DNA of 64,000 bases from DASSQJ01 sp963730165 (GCA_963730165.1 CAVSQS010000003.1:62001-126000), one strand, 5' to 3'. Shown: positions 42,456 to 51,551, counted from the stretch's first letter. Translations and numbers: made by a program. Notes: generated by a model from the letters alone, not told the origin.

Positions 42456-43156
42456 GAGGTGCCTCCCGGGGTGGGGGCTACCTGCCCGAGCAGGAGGCGC
42501 TCGGCGACGAGCAGGTCGAGCTCGGTGTCGATGTCGGTGCCCTCGACCTCGTCCATGACGAAGAGGCCGACGCGGCCACCGATCCGGTTGTCGTGCTCGT
42601 CGTAGATCCGGGAGCGGGTCAGGTACAGCGAGCCCGTCTCGCGGTAGCGGAGCATCTCGGGGGTGAGGTCCTGCCGGCGCGGCCGGGCGGCCACGTCGTA
42701 GGCGGCGCTGGGGCGGTCGCCGGCGGTCCAGAGGAAGGGGGCCTGGGGCACGACACCGACGAGGGTGTCGACCCCCGTGGAGGCGAACTGCGCGATGGCA
42801 CGGTCGATGGTGCCGGGCAGGCGCACCGGTGAGGTCGCCTGGAGGAGCATCACGACGTCGGGGGCCGCGCCCGCGGCTCGGGCCGCGTCGAGCGCGTGGC
42901 GGACGACGGGCTCGGTGGGCGTGGTGTCCTGGGCGAGCTCGTGGGGGCGCAGGAAGGGCACGCGCGCCCCGGCCGCCCGGGCGACCTGTGCGATCTCGGG
43001 GTCCTCGGTGGAGACGACCACGTCCATCGCCGGACGGGCGGCGAGGGCCTGCTCGAGCGTCCAGACGAGGAGCGGTTTGCCGGCGACCTCGCGCAGGTTC
43101 TTGCGCGGGACGCCCTTCGAGCCCCCCCTCGCGGGGACGACGCAGAGGATCCTCAC
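42452..43156 (-). CDS. acylneuraminate (nonulosonate) cytidylyltransferase
   Basis: This 234-residue enzyme activates a nonulosonic acid with CTP to give a CMP-sugar donor. The motifs are ILCVVPARGGSKGVPRKNLR, VVSTEDPEIAQVARAAGARV, LLQATSPVRLPGTIDRAI and a C-terminal RIGGRVGLFVMDEVEGTDID with the metal-binding aspartates. The GTG start overlaps the preceding gene by four bases, and its stop overlaps the NeuB-like start by four bases. The sugar could be sialic, legionaminic or another keto-acid. The synthase fusion next door argues for in-house synthesis, but no NeuC-like epimerase was recognised. Confidence 0.93.
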   Translation of the reverse strand: MRILCVVPARGGSKGVPRKNLREVAGKPLLVWTLEQALAARPAMDVVVSTEDPEIAQVARAAGARVPFLRPHELAQDTTPTEPVVRHALDAARAAGAAPDVVMLLQATSPVRLPGTIDRAIAQFASTGVDTLVGVVPQAPFLWTAGDRPSAAYDVAARPRRQDLTPEMLRYRETGSLYLTRSRIYDEHDNRIGGRVGLFVMDEVEGTDIDTELDLLVAERLLLGQVAPTPGGTS

Positions 43157-44070
43157 CCCGCCATCATCCCCCGCACCGCCGCGGCGACGGCGACGGACGG
43201 CTCGGTGGCGGGCCGTTCGGGGGATGGTGTGGGGGCGCCGCCCCACGGCTTGAGTCGGTATCGCGACCAGAACTCGCGAACCCACCTCGGCGGGTCGGGG
43301 AGGTACACCCACGCCGGCATCCCCGCCGCGGCGGCCTCGAGGACGCCGGTCGAGAAGACGCTGACGACGGGCCGGCCGAGGTCCCGCACCGGCGTGGGGG
43401 AGCGGTCGACCTGGATGCCCTCGGCCTCCCACCGGCGGTGGGTCGCGCGCGAACGGCGGTCCACCTCGGCGGGGTGCGGCCGGTACGTCGCACCGGTCCG
43501 GCGGCAGAACTGCTCGGCGGCGTCGGCGAGAGCGGCCCGCGGCAGCTCGGCGCCGTGGAGCTGGCCGAGGAAGACGGGCGAGGCTCCCTCGGTGACCTCT
43601 CGGGCCGGGGCCTGTGCGGCGTCCCAGAGGAGCTGCGACCCGACGACCCGGGTCGTCACGTCGTCGCGGCCGGACCGCCAGAACCGCGCGTCCGCCTCGC
43701 TCCAGGCCAGCAGCGTCGTCCCGGGAGCGAGCGGCGGGGCGTGCGGCGTCAGCAGCCCGTGCTGGACGGTGACGAACCGCGCCCCGGAACGGTGGGCCGC
43801 CGCGTGGGCGGCGGCGCCGAGCGTCAGGTAGGAGCCGAGAGCGATGAGGACGCTGCCGTCGTCGACGACGGCGTCGAGCAGCCCCTCCGGGGTGCCGACC
43901 ACCGTGGACCAGTGCCCCGGGAGCAGGGCGTCCACCGGCGCGCGGGAGAGGACGGCGACGTCCGCCGGCGGGAGGTGCGACACCGGACGGAGCAGGGCCT
44001 GAAGGGCGGTGGGCGTCGTGGCGTCCAGGGCCACGACGACGCGCGGTCGCCGACCGCCACGGGAGAGCAC
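43153..44070 (-). CDS. capsule-type transferase-like protein, likely 5' frameshift
   Basis: The 305-residue frame from GTG 44070 has a GT-B-like layout: RVVVALDATTPTALQALLRP, VLIALGSYLTLGAAAHAAAH, ARFVTVQHGLLTP, FLGQLHGAELPRAALADAAE, YRPHPAEVD and VVSVFSTGVLEAAAAGMPAW. The RPHPxE and STGVLEAAAAG blocks resemble sialyl- or polysialyl-type and CDP-glycerol transferases. A convincing N-terminus in another phase starts at GTG 44195 (GLNHPADLDAWRRWQRDRQP). A run of six C at 44084-44089 (plus strand) lies at the break; seven would restore one 347-residue frame. Its position before the CMP-sugar synthetase suggests it uses that donor. Confidence 0.7.
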   Translation of the reverse strand: MLSRGGRRPRVVVALDATTPTALQALLRPVSHLPPADVAVLSRAPVDALLPGHWSTVVGTPEGLLDAVVDDGSVLIALGSYLTLGAAAHAAAHRSGARFVTVQHGLLTPHAPPLAPGTTLLAWSEADARFWRSGRDDVTTRVVGSQLLWDAAQAPAREVTEGASPVFLGQLHGAELPRAALADAAEQFCRRTGATYRPHPAEVDRRSRATHRRWEAEGIQVDRSPTPVRDLGRPVVSVFSTGVLEAAAAGMPAWVYLPDPPRWVREFWSRYRLKPWGGAPTPSPERPATEPSVAVAAAVRGMMAG

Positions 44071-44185
44071 GGCCGGCTCGTCTCCCCCCGCCTGCGGACG
44101 CGTTCGGCGGCGGCCCGCACCCGGCGGGTCCAGGGCTGTCGGTCGCGCTGCCAGCGACGCCAGGCGTCCAGGTCGGCGGGGTGGT

Positions 44186-45196
44186 TCAGTCCCACAGCTG
44201 CTCCAGCCGCGCGAGACGGTGGTTCATCGTGTGCTCGGCGAGGGTCCGGCGGCGGCCGGCCTCCCCGATGCGACGGGCCCAGGCGCGGTCGGTGAGGGCA
44301 CGCGATGCGAGGTCGGCGGCGTCGTCGGCATCGGCGAACACGAGCACCTCGCTCCCCGGGTCGTACAGCTCACAGACGTCGGCCCGGTCGACGAGCTGCA
44401 CACCGCCGGTGCCGGGGATCTCGAAGGTGCGCATCGTGAACCCGTCCTGGTCGTGGTGCACGTTGAGCGCGGCCGCCGCACCGGCCATCAGTCCGTAGCT
44501 CACGGAGCGAGACACCTCGCGAGCGCCGGGGACGTCCGGGCGCCTGGGGTCCCACGTCCTCACGCGGTCCCACGGGTGGGTGGACCAGTCGCGTCCCACC
44601 GCCCGCACCGGGACCCCGCGCCCGGCGAGGTCGAGGAGGAGACGCTCGCGGTTCGGGTAGCGCGCACCGACGAAGACGACCTCGCCGGCCGGTCGGGAGA
44701 CCCAGGGGAGCCGGGTGTCGAAGCCGTTCGCGACGTGGGTGGCAGGCAGTCCGCGCGCCGCGAGCGCACGGCTGTCGTCGGCCGAGTAGGACGTCAGGAC
44801 GTCGACCGCCTCCAGGACGTCGGGGTCGACCCGCATGCGTCGCAGCTCGTCGTAGAGCCACAGGTGGGTCCGGGCCCCAGCGCGGTTGGCCTCCGACCAG
44901 AAGTCCGCGGTGAGCACGTCCGCCTTGATGGCGAGGACGACGTCCGCCTGGACGGCGTGCAGCGCGGCGACGGCCGCCTCGGTGGCCCTGCTGCGCGTCG
45001 TCTCCCACGTCGAGTGACCGACCAGCTCGGGGAGCTCCTCGAACAGCTTGGCCCTCGCCTTGCGGTGCACCCCGCGACGCTCGTCGTAGAGGTGCGTCGT
45101 GACCCGGTGCCCGCGCGCGCGGAGGGTGTCGGCGATCGACTCGGTGTAACCGTGGAAGACCGGGCCGACGAGCAGGATGGACCGGGAGCGCGTCAT
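44186..45196 (-). CDS. CgeB-like glycosyltransferase
   Basis: This 336-residue GT-B protein is of the CgeB / Glyco_trans_1_2 type. The N-terminus reads SILLVGPVFHGYTESIADTL, and mid-protein has VVLAIKADVLTADFWSEANR and HLWLYDELRRMRVDPDVLEA. The donor half has VVFVGARYPNRERLLLDLAG and the family's NVHHDQDGFTMRTFEIPGTG and VFADADDAADLASRALTD. Four- and ten-base overlaps join it to both neighbours. The donor is unknown. Confidence 0.88.
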   Translation of the reverse strand: MTRSRSILLVGPVFHGYTESIADTLRARGHRVTTHLYDERRGVHRKARAKLFEELPELVGHSTWETTRSRATEAAVAALHAVQADVVLAIKADVLTADFWSEANRAGARTHLWLYDELRRMRVDPDVLEAVDVLTSYSADDSRALAARGLPATHVANGFDTRLPWVSRPAGEVVFVGARYPNRERLLLDLAGRGVPVRAVGRDWSTHPWDRVRTWDPRRPDVPGAREVSRSVSYGLMAGAAAALNVHHDQDGFTMRTFEIPGTGGVQLVDRADVCELYDPGSEVLVFADADDAADLASRALTDRAWARRIGEAGRRRTLAEHTMNHRLARLEQLWD

Positions 45197-46122
45197 CGGG
45201 GCCGGAGCTCGTCCCTCGTCGCGCGCCGCGACGCGGTCCGGATCAGGGCGAGCTCCTGGCGTGCGATGGCCACGGGCTTGACGTCGCGGCCCAACGCCCA
45301 GCGGACGGCATTCGCGGCCGCATTGACGGCCGTGGCTGTCGTGAGTCCGGCCGCCAGCCGACGGCGCCCACCCCATCGCGCGGCATACCGCATCCGCGAG
45401 TCGACCAGCCACTGCCGACGATGGCCGGGGTCCGACGAGCCACCGCCCAGATGGGTCAGTGGAACCGTGCCCACGAACACCGACGGGACACCGCGCGCGC
45501 GCAGCCGACGCTGTAGGTCGACCTCCTCGGAGTTCATGAAGTACCCCTCGTCGAACCCGCCGACCGCCCGGAACTGGCTCGTCGGGAGCAGGAGTGCTGC
45601 CCCGACGAGCCAGTCGACGGGGAGCACCGCCCCGGGGACCGCGCGGGTGTCGTGACCGACCGCCTCGTGGAGTGTTCCGTGGTGCCGGAAGCGGGCCAGC
45701 GGCGTGAGCCACTCGACCACCTGGTGGCGGGTTCGAGGGAAGTGGCGGGCACTCCACTCCGGAGTGCCGTCGGGACGGTGCACGTACGGGCCCACGACGG
45801 CAGGTTGCCAGACCCGGGATGCCCGGATCAGGTCTTGCACGAACGTCGGATCCAACTGGGTGTCGCTGTTGAGGATGAGCAGCCAAGGGAGCCGGGCTCG
45901 TGCTGCTCCGCTGTTGACCGCCGCGCCGAAGCCGCCGTTCATCTCCCGGCGTACGACCTCCACTCCTTCGGTGTCCGGGAAGGGGGTGGGGGAGCAGTCA
46001 TCGACGACGATGACCTGGAGTTCGAGACCTTCCTGCGCCAGCAGAGAGGTGAGCATGGCCAACGTGGGCAGCGCGTCCCCGTGGTGCGGGACGACCACAG
46101 AGACGCCGGTCAGAGGGTTCAT
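45193..46122 (-). CDS. GT2-family glycosyltransferase (rhamnosyltransferase-like)
   Basis: This 309-residue GT-A transferase has VSVVVPHHGDALPTLAMLTS, QVIVVDDCSPTPF, GGFGAAVNSGAARARLPWLL with the LNSDTQ metal site (DxD-like), and GGFDEGYFMNSEEVDLQRRL with the catalytic acid pair. The C-terminal helical segment has Arg-rich ends, similar to wbbL-type rhamnosyltransferases. It is the first gene of the long minus-strand run of polysaccharide genes; the next gene, at 46337, is divergent. Confidence 0.92.
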   Translation of the reverse strand: MNPLTGVSVVVPHHGDALPTLAMLTSLLAQEGLELQVIVVDDCSPTPFPDTEGVEVVRREMNGGFGAAVNSGAARARLPWLLILNSDTQLDPTFVQDLIRASRVWQPAVVGPYVHRPDGTPEWSARHFPRTRHQVVEWLTPLARFRHHGTLHEAVGHDTRAVPGAVLPVDWLVGAALLLPTSQFRAVGGFDEGYFMNSEEVDLQRRLRARGVPSVFVGTVPLTHLGGGSSDPGHRRQWLVDSRMRYAARWGGRRRLAAGLTTATAVNAAANAVRWALGRDVKPVAIARQELALIRTASRRATRDELRPR

Positions 46123-46336
46123 CAGGGGGTCATCCTCGCACCGCCGTCGTGCACTGCTGCCCAGTGATCTCCCCAACCGCCACTTGCGGTGACCACCGAT
46201 GCCGCGGAGATCTTCCTTGTTACGATCGCCCGACGGTGGGTGCCCGTCCGCCGACGTTCGGGTCGCGGCCCTGGCGTGAACCGGAGGCAACGGTGGTGAG
46301 AGGTCTGGCCGACCGCGACTCGTGGGGACGTGAGTC

Positions 46337-48169
46337 GTGAACCTCGTCGACCGGTTGCTCAGACTCCCGCGGAGGTTGTTGCCCCCAGGGTCCGGTGTGC
46401 TCTTCCCGCCGGCCGTCCGGCGCCGATACCTGGCGGTGCTCGTGGGGTCCTTCGTCCTGGCGAGCTTGGAGCTGCTCGGGATGGCGCTCCTCCTCCTCCT
46501 GATTCAGGAGCTGACCAGCATCGGGCCCCGAAGCGCCGCCACTGCCTGGATCCGGGACGTGCTCGGCTACCCCTCGCCGCAGACGGTCCTCGTGGTGCTG
46601 GCAGTAGGGGTCCTGGTGGCCTTCGTCGGAAAGGCGGCGTTCGGGATTCTGTTCCGCCGGTGGCTGTTGCACTTCACCGCACGCCAGGAGGTGGCCACGG
46701 CGCATCGTCTCCTCGTCGGCTATCTGCGAGGTCCGTACTGGAAGGTGCTTCGGCGGAACCCCGGCGACCTGGTGGCGCGGTTGTTCGACTACACGACGTC
46801 GCTCTACGGGAATGTGGTCGTGTCGATCACCAGCATCGTGGCCGAGGCCTTCACCATCACTGCGATTCTCGTCTTCGTCGCGGTCCAGATGCCGGTCCCC
46901 ACGATTGCGGCGGTCGTGTTCTTCTCGTTGGCCTTCGTCGTCGTCGACCGATTCGTCAAGCCCCGCAGTCGCCGGTTGGGCACGCAGCTGACCGAGACCG
47001 GCGCCCGAGCGTTCAGGGCAACCCTGCAGTCCCTGTCCGGACTGAAGGAGATCCGGATCAGGCAGACCCAGGATCGATTCATCGACGACTACGTCCACGC
47101 GCGCCGAGACTGGGCTTGGGCCAAAGCGGAGTCGGGGTTCCTCGGTGAGCTGCCGCGGTACGTGCTCGAGGTGCTGTTCATCATCGGGGTGCTGCTCGTG
47201 GTCGGTCTCGTGAGCCTGACCTCGGACCCCGGCCAGACCCTCCCGTTGATCGCGCTGTTCGTCGCAGCAGGGGTGCGGCTCTTGCCGAGCGTGAACCGAC
47301 TCCTCGCCTCCTCGAGCGCAGTCCGAGTCGGGCTCCCGCAGATGGATGCCGTGGTCGGCGACCTGCTCGACGACTTGCACGTCGCCGAGGCCTATCTTGC
47401 GGAGGCGCCGTCGGCGGGTCCGAAACGAATCCGCCCGCTGACTCGTGACCTCGAGCTCGACGACGTGCACTTCCGGTACCGGGACAGTGATCGAGAGGTC
47501 GTCGACGGCGTCAGCTTGAGAATCCCGGCCGGGCAGTCGATCGCATTCGTCGGCGCCAGTGGGGCAGGCAAGACGACGCTCGTCGACATCATCCTGGGAC
47601 TGCACGAGCCGCAGCGTGGCCAGGTGCTGGTCGACGGTCGATCGATCCACGACGACATCGCTGCGTGGCAGCGCACGATTGGGCTCGTCCCGCAAGAGGT
47701 CTTCGTGATGGACGCGTCGCTGCGCGAGAACATCGCCCTCGGTCTGGACGTCGAGGAGGACGACGAACGGCTCCGCCACGCCATTCGCCGGGCCCAGCTG
47801 TCGGACGTCGTCGATGAGCTGCCCGATGGTGTCGACACGTCGCTCGGCGACAGGGGGAGCCGTTTGTCCGGGGGGCAGCGGCAACGGATCGGCATCGCGA
47901 GGGCTCTCTACGCGCAGCCCTCGTTGCTGGTGCTCGATGAGGCGACCTCGGCACTGGACAACGAGACCGAGCGGAGGATCACCGAGACCATCAGAGGCCT
48001 GCAGGGCGCGGTGACCACACTCGTCGTCGCGCATCGCCTCTCGACCGTGCGTCACTGTGACCGAGTCGTCTACCTCGATGCGGGTCGCGTCGCTGCCAGC
48101 GGGACATTCGACGAGGTCGTGTCCGAGAACCCTGCCTTCGCACACCTCGTGTCCCTGGGACGCCTCTGA
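46337..48169 (+). CDS. ABC exporter, PglK/MsbA-type flippase
   Basis: This 610-residue half-transporter fuses six transmembrane helices (residues about 30-330) to one ATPase domain. The ATPase has VGASGAGKTTLVDIILGL, Q-loop VPQEVF, signature RLSGGQRQRIGIARALYAQP, Walker B LLVLDEATSALD and H-loop VVAHRLSTVRHCD. Layout and the LRGPYWKVLRRNPGDLVARL segment match lipid-linked oligosaccharide flippases. Divergent from the glycosyltransferase run, it likely exports the glycan. A TTACGAT box near 46218 could be its promoter. Its base composition looks less GC-rich than its neighbours by eye. Confidence 0.93.
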   Translation: MNLVDRLLRLPRRLLPPGSGVLFPPAVRRRYLAVLVGSFVLASLELLGMALLLLLIQELTSIGPRSAATAWIRDVLGYPSPQTVLVVLAVGVLVAFVGKAAFGILFRRWLLHFTARQEVATAHRLLVGYLRGPYWKVLRRNPGDLVARLFDYTTSLYGNVVVSITSIVAEAFTITAILVFVAVQMPVPTIAAVVFFSLAFVVVDRFVKPRSRRLGTQLTETGARAFRATLQSLSGLKEIRIRQTQDRFIDDYVHARRDWAWAKAESGFLGELPRYVLEVLFIIGVLLVVGLVSLTSDPGQTLPLIALFVAAGVRLLPSVNRLLASSSAVRVGLPQMDAVVGDLLDDLHVAEAYLAEAPSAGPKRIRPLTRDLELDDVHFRYRDSDREVVDGVSLRIPAGQSIAFVGASGAGKTTLVDIILGLHEPQRGQVLVDGRSIHDDIAAWQRTIGLVPQEVFVMDASLRENIALGLDVEEDDERLRHAIRRAQLSDVVDELPDGVDTSLGDRGSRLSGGQRQRIGIARALYAQPSLLVLDEATSALDNETERRITETIRGLQGAVTTLVVAHRLSTVRHCDRVVYLDAGRVAASGTFDEVVSENPAFAHLVSLGRL

Positions 48170-48214
48170 CCGGTCATGCGTAGCCCTGACCCTGACAAGC
48201 GCACAGTGTTGTCC

Positions 48215-48256
48215 TGAGTGCTCGGCCCCGGCCTGGGCCTCGAGGCCGAGCACTCA
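48215..48256. terminator. bidirectional hairpin terminator
   Basis: Perfect 13-bp arms (48215-48227 and 48244-48256) flank 16 bases between the convergent ABC exporter and a GT2 gene. The right arm includes the GT2 stop codon. Confidence 0.85.
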
Positions 48257-49123
48257 GCCGTTCGGCCTCGCCCCCCCGGACCCCGCTGGATGCCTCGTCC
48301 GGGGTGCAGGCCGGTCGCCTCGGAGCGTGCTGAGAATCGGGCGAAGGCGCGCCTTCAGCCGTTCCAGCCGTCCGTAACTCTGACGGAACTGCGCCAGGAG
48401 GAGCCGTTGAGCTGCGAGCTCCTCCATGAGGAACAACGGCTGGCCTGCATAGAGCTCGACGTTCTCCCGCATGACGAAGTTCTGGGCACGCGCGATAGCA
48501 GTCGGCCGGATGCTCCGAATCGACTGACGCGACCAGATCCGGTACTCGAGGACCTCGTCGGGAACGACGGCGACTGTCCGCCCCAGGGACAGGATGCGCA
48601 TCCAGAAGGCCCAGTCCTCGCCGAAGCTCAGCTCCTCGGGATATCCGCCCACCTGCTGCCAGTCCCGACGCCGAAAGAGCGCCGTGTTGTAGATCGTGGA
48701 CCCGGCGAGCATGGTCTCGATTCCCGCGTAGCAACACGGCTCGACGCGCTCCTCGTCGCCGAAGAAGCGCACTGCGCCGGCGACGATCCCGACGTCGGGG
48801 TGTCCGTGCGCCCGCGAGCACAGCAGCGCGAGTGTTCCCGGCGGAATCCGGTCATCGGCATCGAGCGGAAGGATGAACTCACCGCGCGCCCGTGCGATTC
48901 CCGCGTTCCGAGCCGCGGAGGGGCCGCGGTTCGCTTGGCAGAGCACCGGCACGCCGGCCGCCCGGAGTCGCTGCAGGGCCTCCAGCGTCTGAGGCTCCGT
49001 GGAACCGTCGTCGACGACGATCACCTCCACGGAGACCCCGTCCTGTGTCAACGCGCTGCTGACAGCGTCCTCCACGAAGTCGCCGCTGTTGTAGCACGGC
49101 ACGACAACCGAGACCTCGACCAC
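48254..49123 (-). CDS. GT2-family glycosyltransferase
   Basis: This 289-residue GT-A enzyme has EVSVVVPCYNSGDFVEDAVS, VEVIVVDDGSTEPQTLEALQ, GPSAARNAGIARARGEFILP, LDADDRIPPGTLALL (DxD) and FGEDWAFWMRILSLGRTVAV with the catalytic acid. The GTG start at 49123 is chosen over an upstream in-frame ATG at 49174, because TATCGT lies eight bases before it. Its donor and acceptor are unknown. Confidence 0.9.
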   Translation of the reverse strand: MVEVSVVVPCYNSGDFVEDAVSSALTQDGVSVEVIVVDDGSTEPQTLEALQRLRAAGVPVLCQANRGPSAARNAGIARARGEFILPLDADDRIPPGTLALLCSRAHGHPDVGIVAGAVRFFGDEERVEPCCYAGIETMLAGSTIYNTALFRRRDWQQVGGYPEELSFGEDWAFWMRILSLGRTVAVVPDEVLEYRIWSRQSIRSIRPTAIARAQNFVMRENVELYAGQPLFLMEELAAQRLLLAQFRQSYGRLERLKARLRPILSTLRGDRPAPRTRHPAGSGGARPNG

Positions 49124-49131
49124 GGAACCAC

Positions 49132-49137
49132 ACGATA
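49132..49137 (-). promoter_or_regulatory. -10 TATCGT of the GT2 gene
   Basis: TATCGT on the minus strand is eight bases before the GTG at 49123 and would be internal to the longer alternative frame. Confidence 0.4.
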
Positions 49138-49324
49138 GGACTCTCGCCCAACAGTTCGCTGCCGGTGTCAGCATGCCGACGTCGGGGACCGCTCAGGCGG
49201 CGACCCACGGCATCACCCCGACTCCGGTAGCGCGTGAGAGGAGCTGTCTGCGCGGTTCGCCCACGCTGCAGCGGACCCACCCGGTCGGGCCGATTCGCCA
49301 CTCGACCGCGTGATCGGTAAGGGG

Positions 49325-50410
49325 TCACATCCCGTCCGCCGGTGAGCGGACTGCCTCGACCCGATCCCGGAGTCGACGCAGTTCGATCTCGAGGGTGCTC
49401 GTCCTGGACCAGCCGAGGCTGTCGGCGAGAGAAGCGAACCGATGTCTCCAGTCGAGGCGTTCCAGCGACAGGAGGTGGTTTCGCCGGGCGATGTGGCGAT
49501 TCCAGCGCTCGGCGTCGGCGGCCAGCTCGCGAACTCCCGACTGCAGGTCCGTGGGAGATATCTCCAAGGTCGCTCCGGGCCACAGGAGCGCCTCGCTGGC
49601 CTCGCACACAGGGGCAGCCCCGGCCACGACGGCACCGCTCGCCAGCGCGTCCAGCCAGCGAGCGGTGAGGTACTGACGCGTGGGGTGTGTGTAGGCCGCT
49701 GGTGCGGCTACGTTGTTGAAGGACAGGGTGTACCGGCTCCGCGCCATGGCGTCCATCAGCGTCTGCTGGTTCTCCCGAGGGTCGGCTCGGTCGGGCACCC
49801 TTCCCCGGAAACGGAGGCCGTGGTCCGAACACGCGGCCCTCGAAGCCGCGTCATCGCTCCAGGCGACTGGCTGCCGGCCGACGCGAAGCACATCGGTGGG
49901 GCGGTCGCCTCCGTGACTGCCCATGTCGAGCGCATCCGTCCCAAAAGGCAGGAAGGTCGTCGGAGTGTGGGTCCGCGCGGCCCAGTCACCCACGAGCTCG
50001 CCGTCGGTGACGAAGAGGTGGTCGAATGCGCCACGCCGCGCGACATGGGGTATTCGCTCGGTCCAGAAGGAGTCGATGACCCATGCCGATAGCCGTCCGT
50101 ACTGCGGGCGCCTCCGCCCATCGCCGAGGGCCCACTGCAGGTGACCCGGTTGGCACGCAATGAGCAGCACGTCGGCGTCTCGCCGACGGAGGCGTGGAAG
50201 GAAGGCAGCGAGCTTGGCATGCAGGCTCGGTTCCCTGGTCCATGTCAGCTGAACGAGCCGGGCCTCCATGAGACGGGCCAGGAGGCTCGCCATGAGCGTC
50301 ACCGGGTCCCAGCCCCGACCGCCGTTGTGGACGAAGACCACCACGCGGTGTCCGCACTCGGCGACGTCGTCCAACGCAACTCCGTCCGGTCGTGGCGCGT
50401 GCAATGTCAA
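49325..50410 (-). CDS. CgeB-like glycosyltransferase
   Basis: This protein is of the same type as the gene at 44186. It has VVVFVHNGGRGWDPVTLMAS, RDADVLLIACQPGHLQWALG, SAWVIDSFWTERIPHVARRG, DHLFVTDGELVGDWAARTHT, then TFLPFGTDALDMG and the C-terminal YTHPTRQYLTARWLDALASG. The start is uncertain. A TTG at 50410 ten bases after TAGCAT (50421-50426) gives 361 residues; a second TTG at 50404 is equally possible. The longer ATG frames extend into the upstream divergent gene and are unlikely. It is divergent from the GT2 gene at 50568. Confidence 0.8.
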   Translation of the reverse strand: MTLHAPRPDGVALDDVAECGHRVVVFVHNGGRGWDPVTLMASLLARLMEARLVQLTWTREPSLHAKLAAFLPRLRRRDADVLLIACQPGHLQWALGDGRRRPQYGRLSAWVIDSFWTERIPHVARRGAFDHLFVTDGELVGDWAARTHTPTTFLPFGTDALDMGSHGGDRPTDVLRVGRQPVAWSDDAASRAACSDHGLRFRGRVPDRADPRENQQTLMDAMARSRYTLSFNNVAAPAAYTHPTRQYLTARWLDALASGAVVAGAAPVCEASEALLWPGATLEISPTDLQSGVRELAADAERWNRHIARRNHLLSLERLDWRHRFASLADSLGWSRTSTLEIELRRLRDRVEAVRSPADGM

Positions 50411-50555
50411 GGGCGTCTCGATGCTAGCCGCGCTCGCCGGCCGCCGGCTCCGAGGCAGCCGTGTCGCCACTGCACGCGAAGGACCGAGCGGGTCCCGCAA
50501 GGGGGCCCAAGCCAGCACGGCAACCCATCTGCGTGGCCCCTGTGGGTCGTCCCAG

Positions 50556-50561
50556 TACCAT
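50556..50561 (+). promoter_or_regulatory. -10 TACCAT of a leaderless GT2 gene
   Basis: TACCAT lies six bases before the GTG at 50568 and decides that start over far-upstream ATG codons. Confidence 0.45.
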
Positions 50562-50567
50562 TGCGCA

Positions 50568-51551
50568 GTGCCTGAACCGGGGTCGATCAGCCAAGGTGTC
50601 GAGGTCTCGGTGATCATCCCCGCGTACAACGCCTCGGCTACGGTGATCGAGCAGCTGGAAGCACTGGCCCGGCAGCGTGGCTGTCCTCCGTTCGAGGTGA
50701 TCGTCGCCGACAACGGCAGCGCCGACTCGACCGCCGCGCTCGTGGCGACGTTCGCGGCATCCGTCGACGTGCGCTTGGTCCGCGCTCACGGCCGCCGGGG
50801 TGCTTCGCACGCGCGGAACGTCGGGGCCAAGGAGGCGCGCGGGGCGACGCTGGCATTCTGTGATGCCGACGACGTGGTCGCTGGTGACTGGCTGGGCCAC
50901 CTTGTCCAGTCCCATCGGGAGTCAGGTGGCGCCATCGTCGCCGGCCGCCTCGTGACGCAGAACAACGCCGACGTCGTCCGGGCCAGCTACGGCGTCAGCG
51001 ACGTCGGGTCGCAGGACTCCCAGGCAGGCGCTGCGGTCACCCCGTTCGCGGGCTTCCTGCCCACGGTGGGCTCCGGCAACTTCGCGGTCTCTCGCGAGGT
51101 GTTCCTCGACGTTGGTGGAATGGATGAGTCGTACCGCGGGGGTAGCGAAGACACGGACTTTGCGTGGCGTGCTCAGTTGGCTGGCTCCTCAGTCGTCTCC
51201 TCACCGCAGGCACGGGTCTACTACCGGCTCCGGTCGACAGGCCGCGGTGTCTTCCAGCAGCAGCGGCGATACCAGCGCGAGCGGATTCTGTTGTGGGTCC
51301 GGTTCCGAGACAGGGGAATGGATGGTCCGAGCCTGCGATTCTCGCTCTTCGGACTTCTCCGCGGGTTGATGACCTGTCCCGCCTGGGTGTGGACGCCCAC
51401 ACGGAGGCTGCCCGCCTTGTGGCTTCTCGGCGGGCACGTCGGCGCGGTCGAGGGGATGGTCCGATATCGCTGGCCGGGCCGGCCCCCCGCCAGACGACTC
51501 TTGACGGAGTGCGACCGCGCGGACAGGGACCAAGAAGGTCCGCCGCCGTGA
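50568..51551 (+). CDS. GT2-family glycosyltransferase
   Basis: This 327-residue GT-A protein has VEVSVIIPAYNASATVIEQL, FEVIVADNGSADSTAALVAT, RRGASHARNVGAKEARGATL, FCDADDVVAGDWLGHLV (DxD) and DESYRGGSEDTDFAWRAQLA with the ED catalytic acid. The C-terminal part has a hydrophobic stretch near FSLFGLLRGLMTCPAWVW that may associate with the membrane. It is the last gene of the polysaccharide block; murI follows on the same strand after 88 bases from its own promoter. Confidence 0.9.
   Translation: MPEPGSISQGVEVSVIIPAYNASATVIEQLEALARQRGCPPFEVIVADNGSADSTAALVATFAASVDVRLVRAHGRRGASHARNVGAKEARGATLAFCDADDVVAGDWLGHLVQSHRESGGAIVAGRLVTQNNADVVRASYGVSDVGSQDSQAGAAVTPFAGFLPTVGSGNFAVSREVFLDVGGMDESYRGGSEDTDFAWRAQLAGSSVVSSPQARVYYRLRSTGRGVFQQQRRYQRERILLWVRFRDRGMDGPSLRFSLFGLLRGLMTCPAWVWTPTRRLPALWLLGGHVGAVEGMVRYRWPGRPPARRLLTECDRADRDQEGPPP

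Noticed and set aside
46220..48253. 677-residue open frame antisense to the ABC exporter
   Set aside because: It is a shadow frame of the exporter, whose sense frame contains all ABC signatures.
49325..50713. Longer form of the CgeB-like transferase starting at 50713
   Set aside because: It would overlap the divergent GT2 gene and its promoter. The conserved part begins near 50400.
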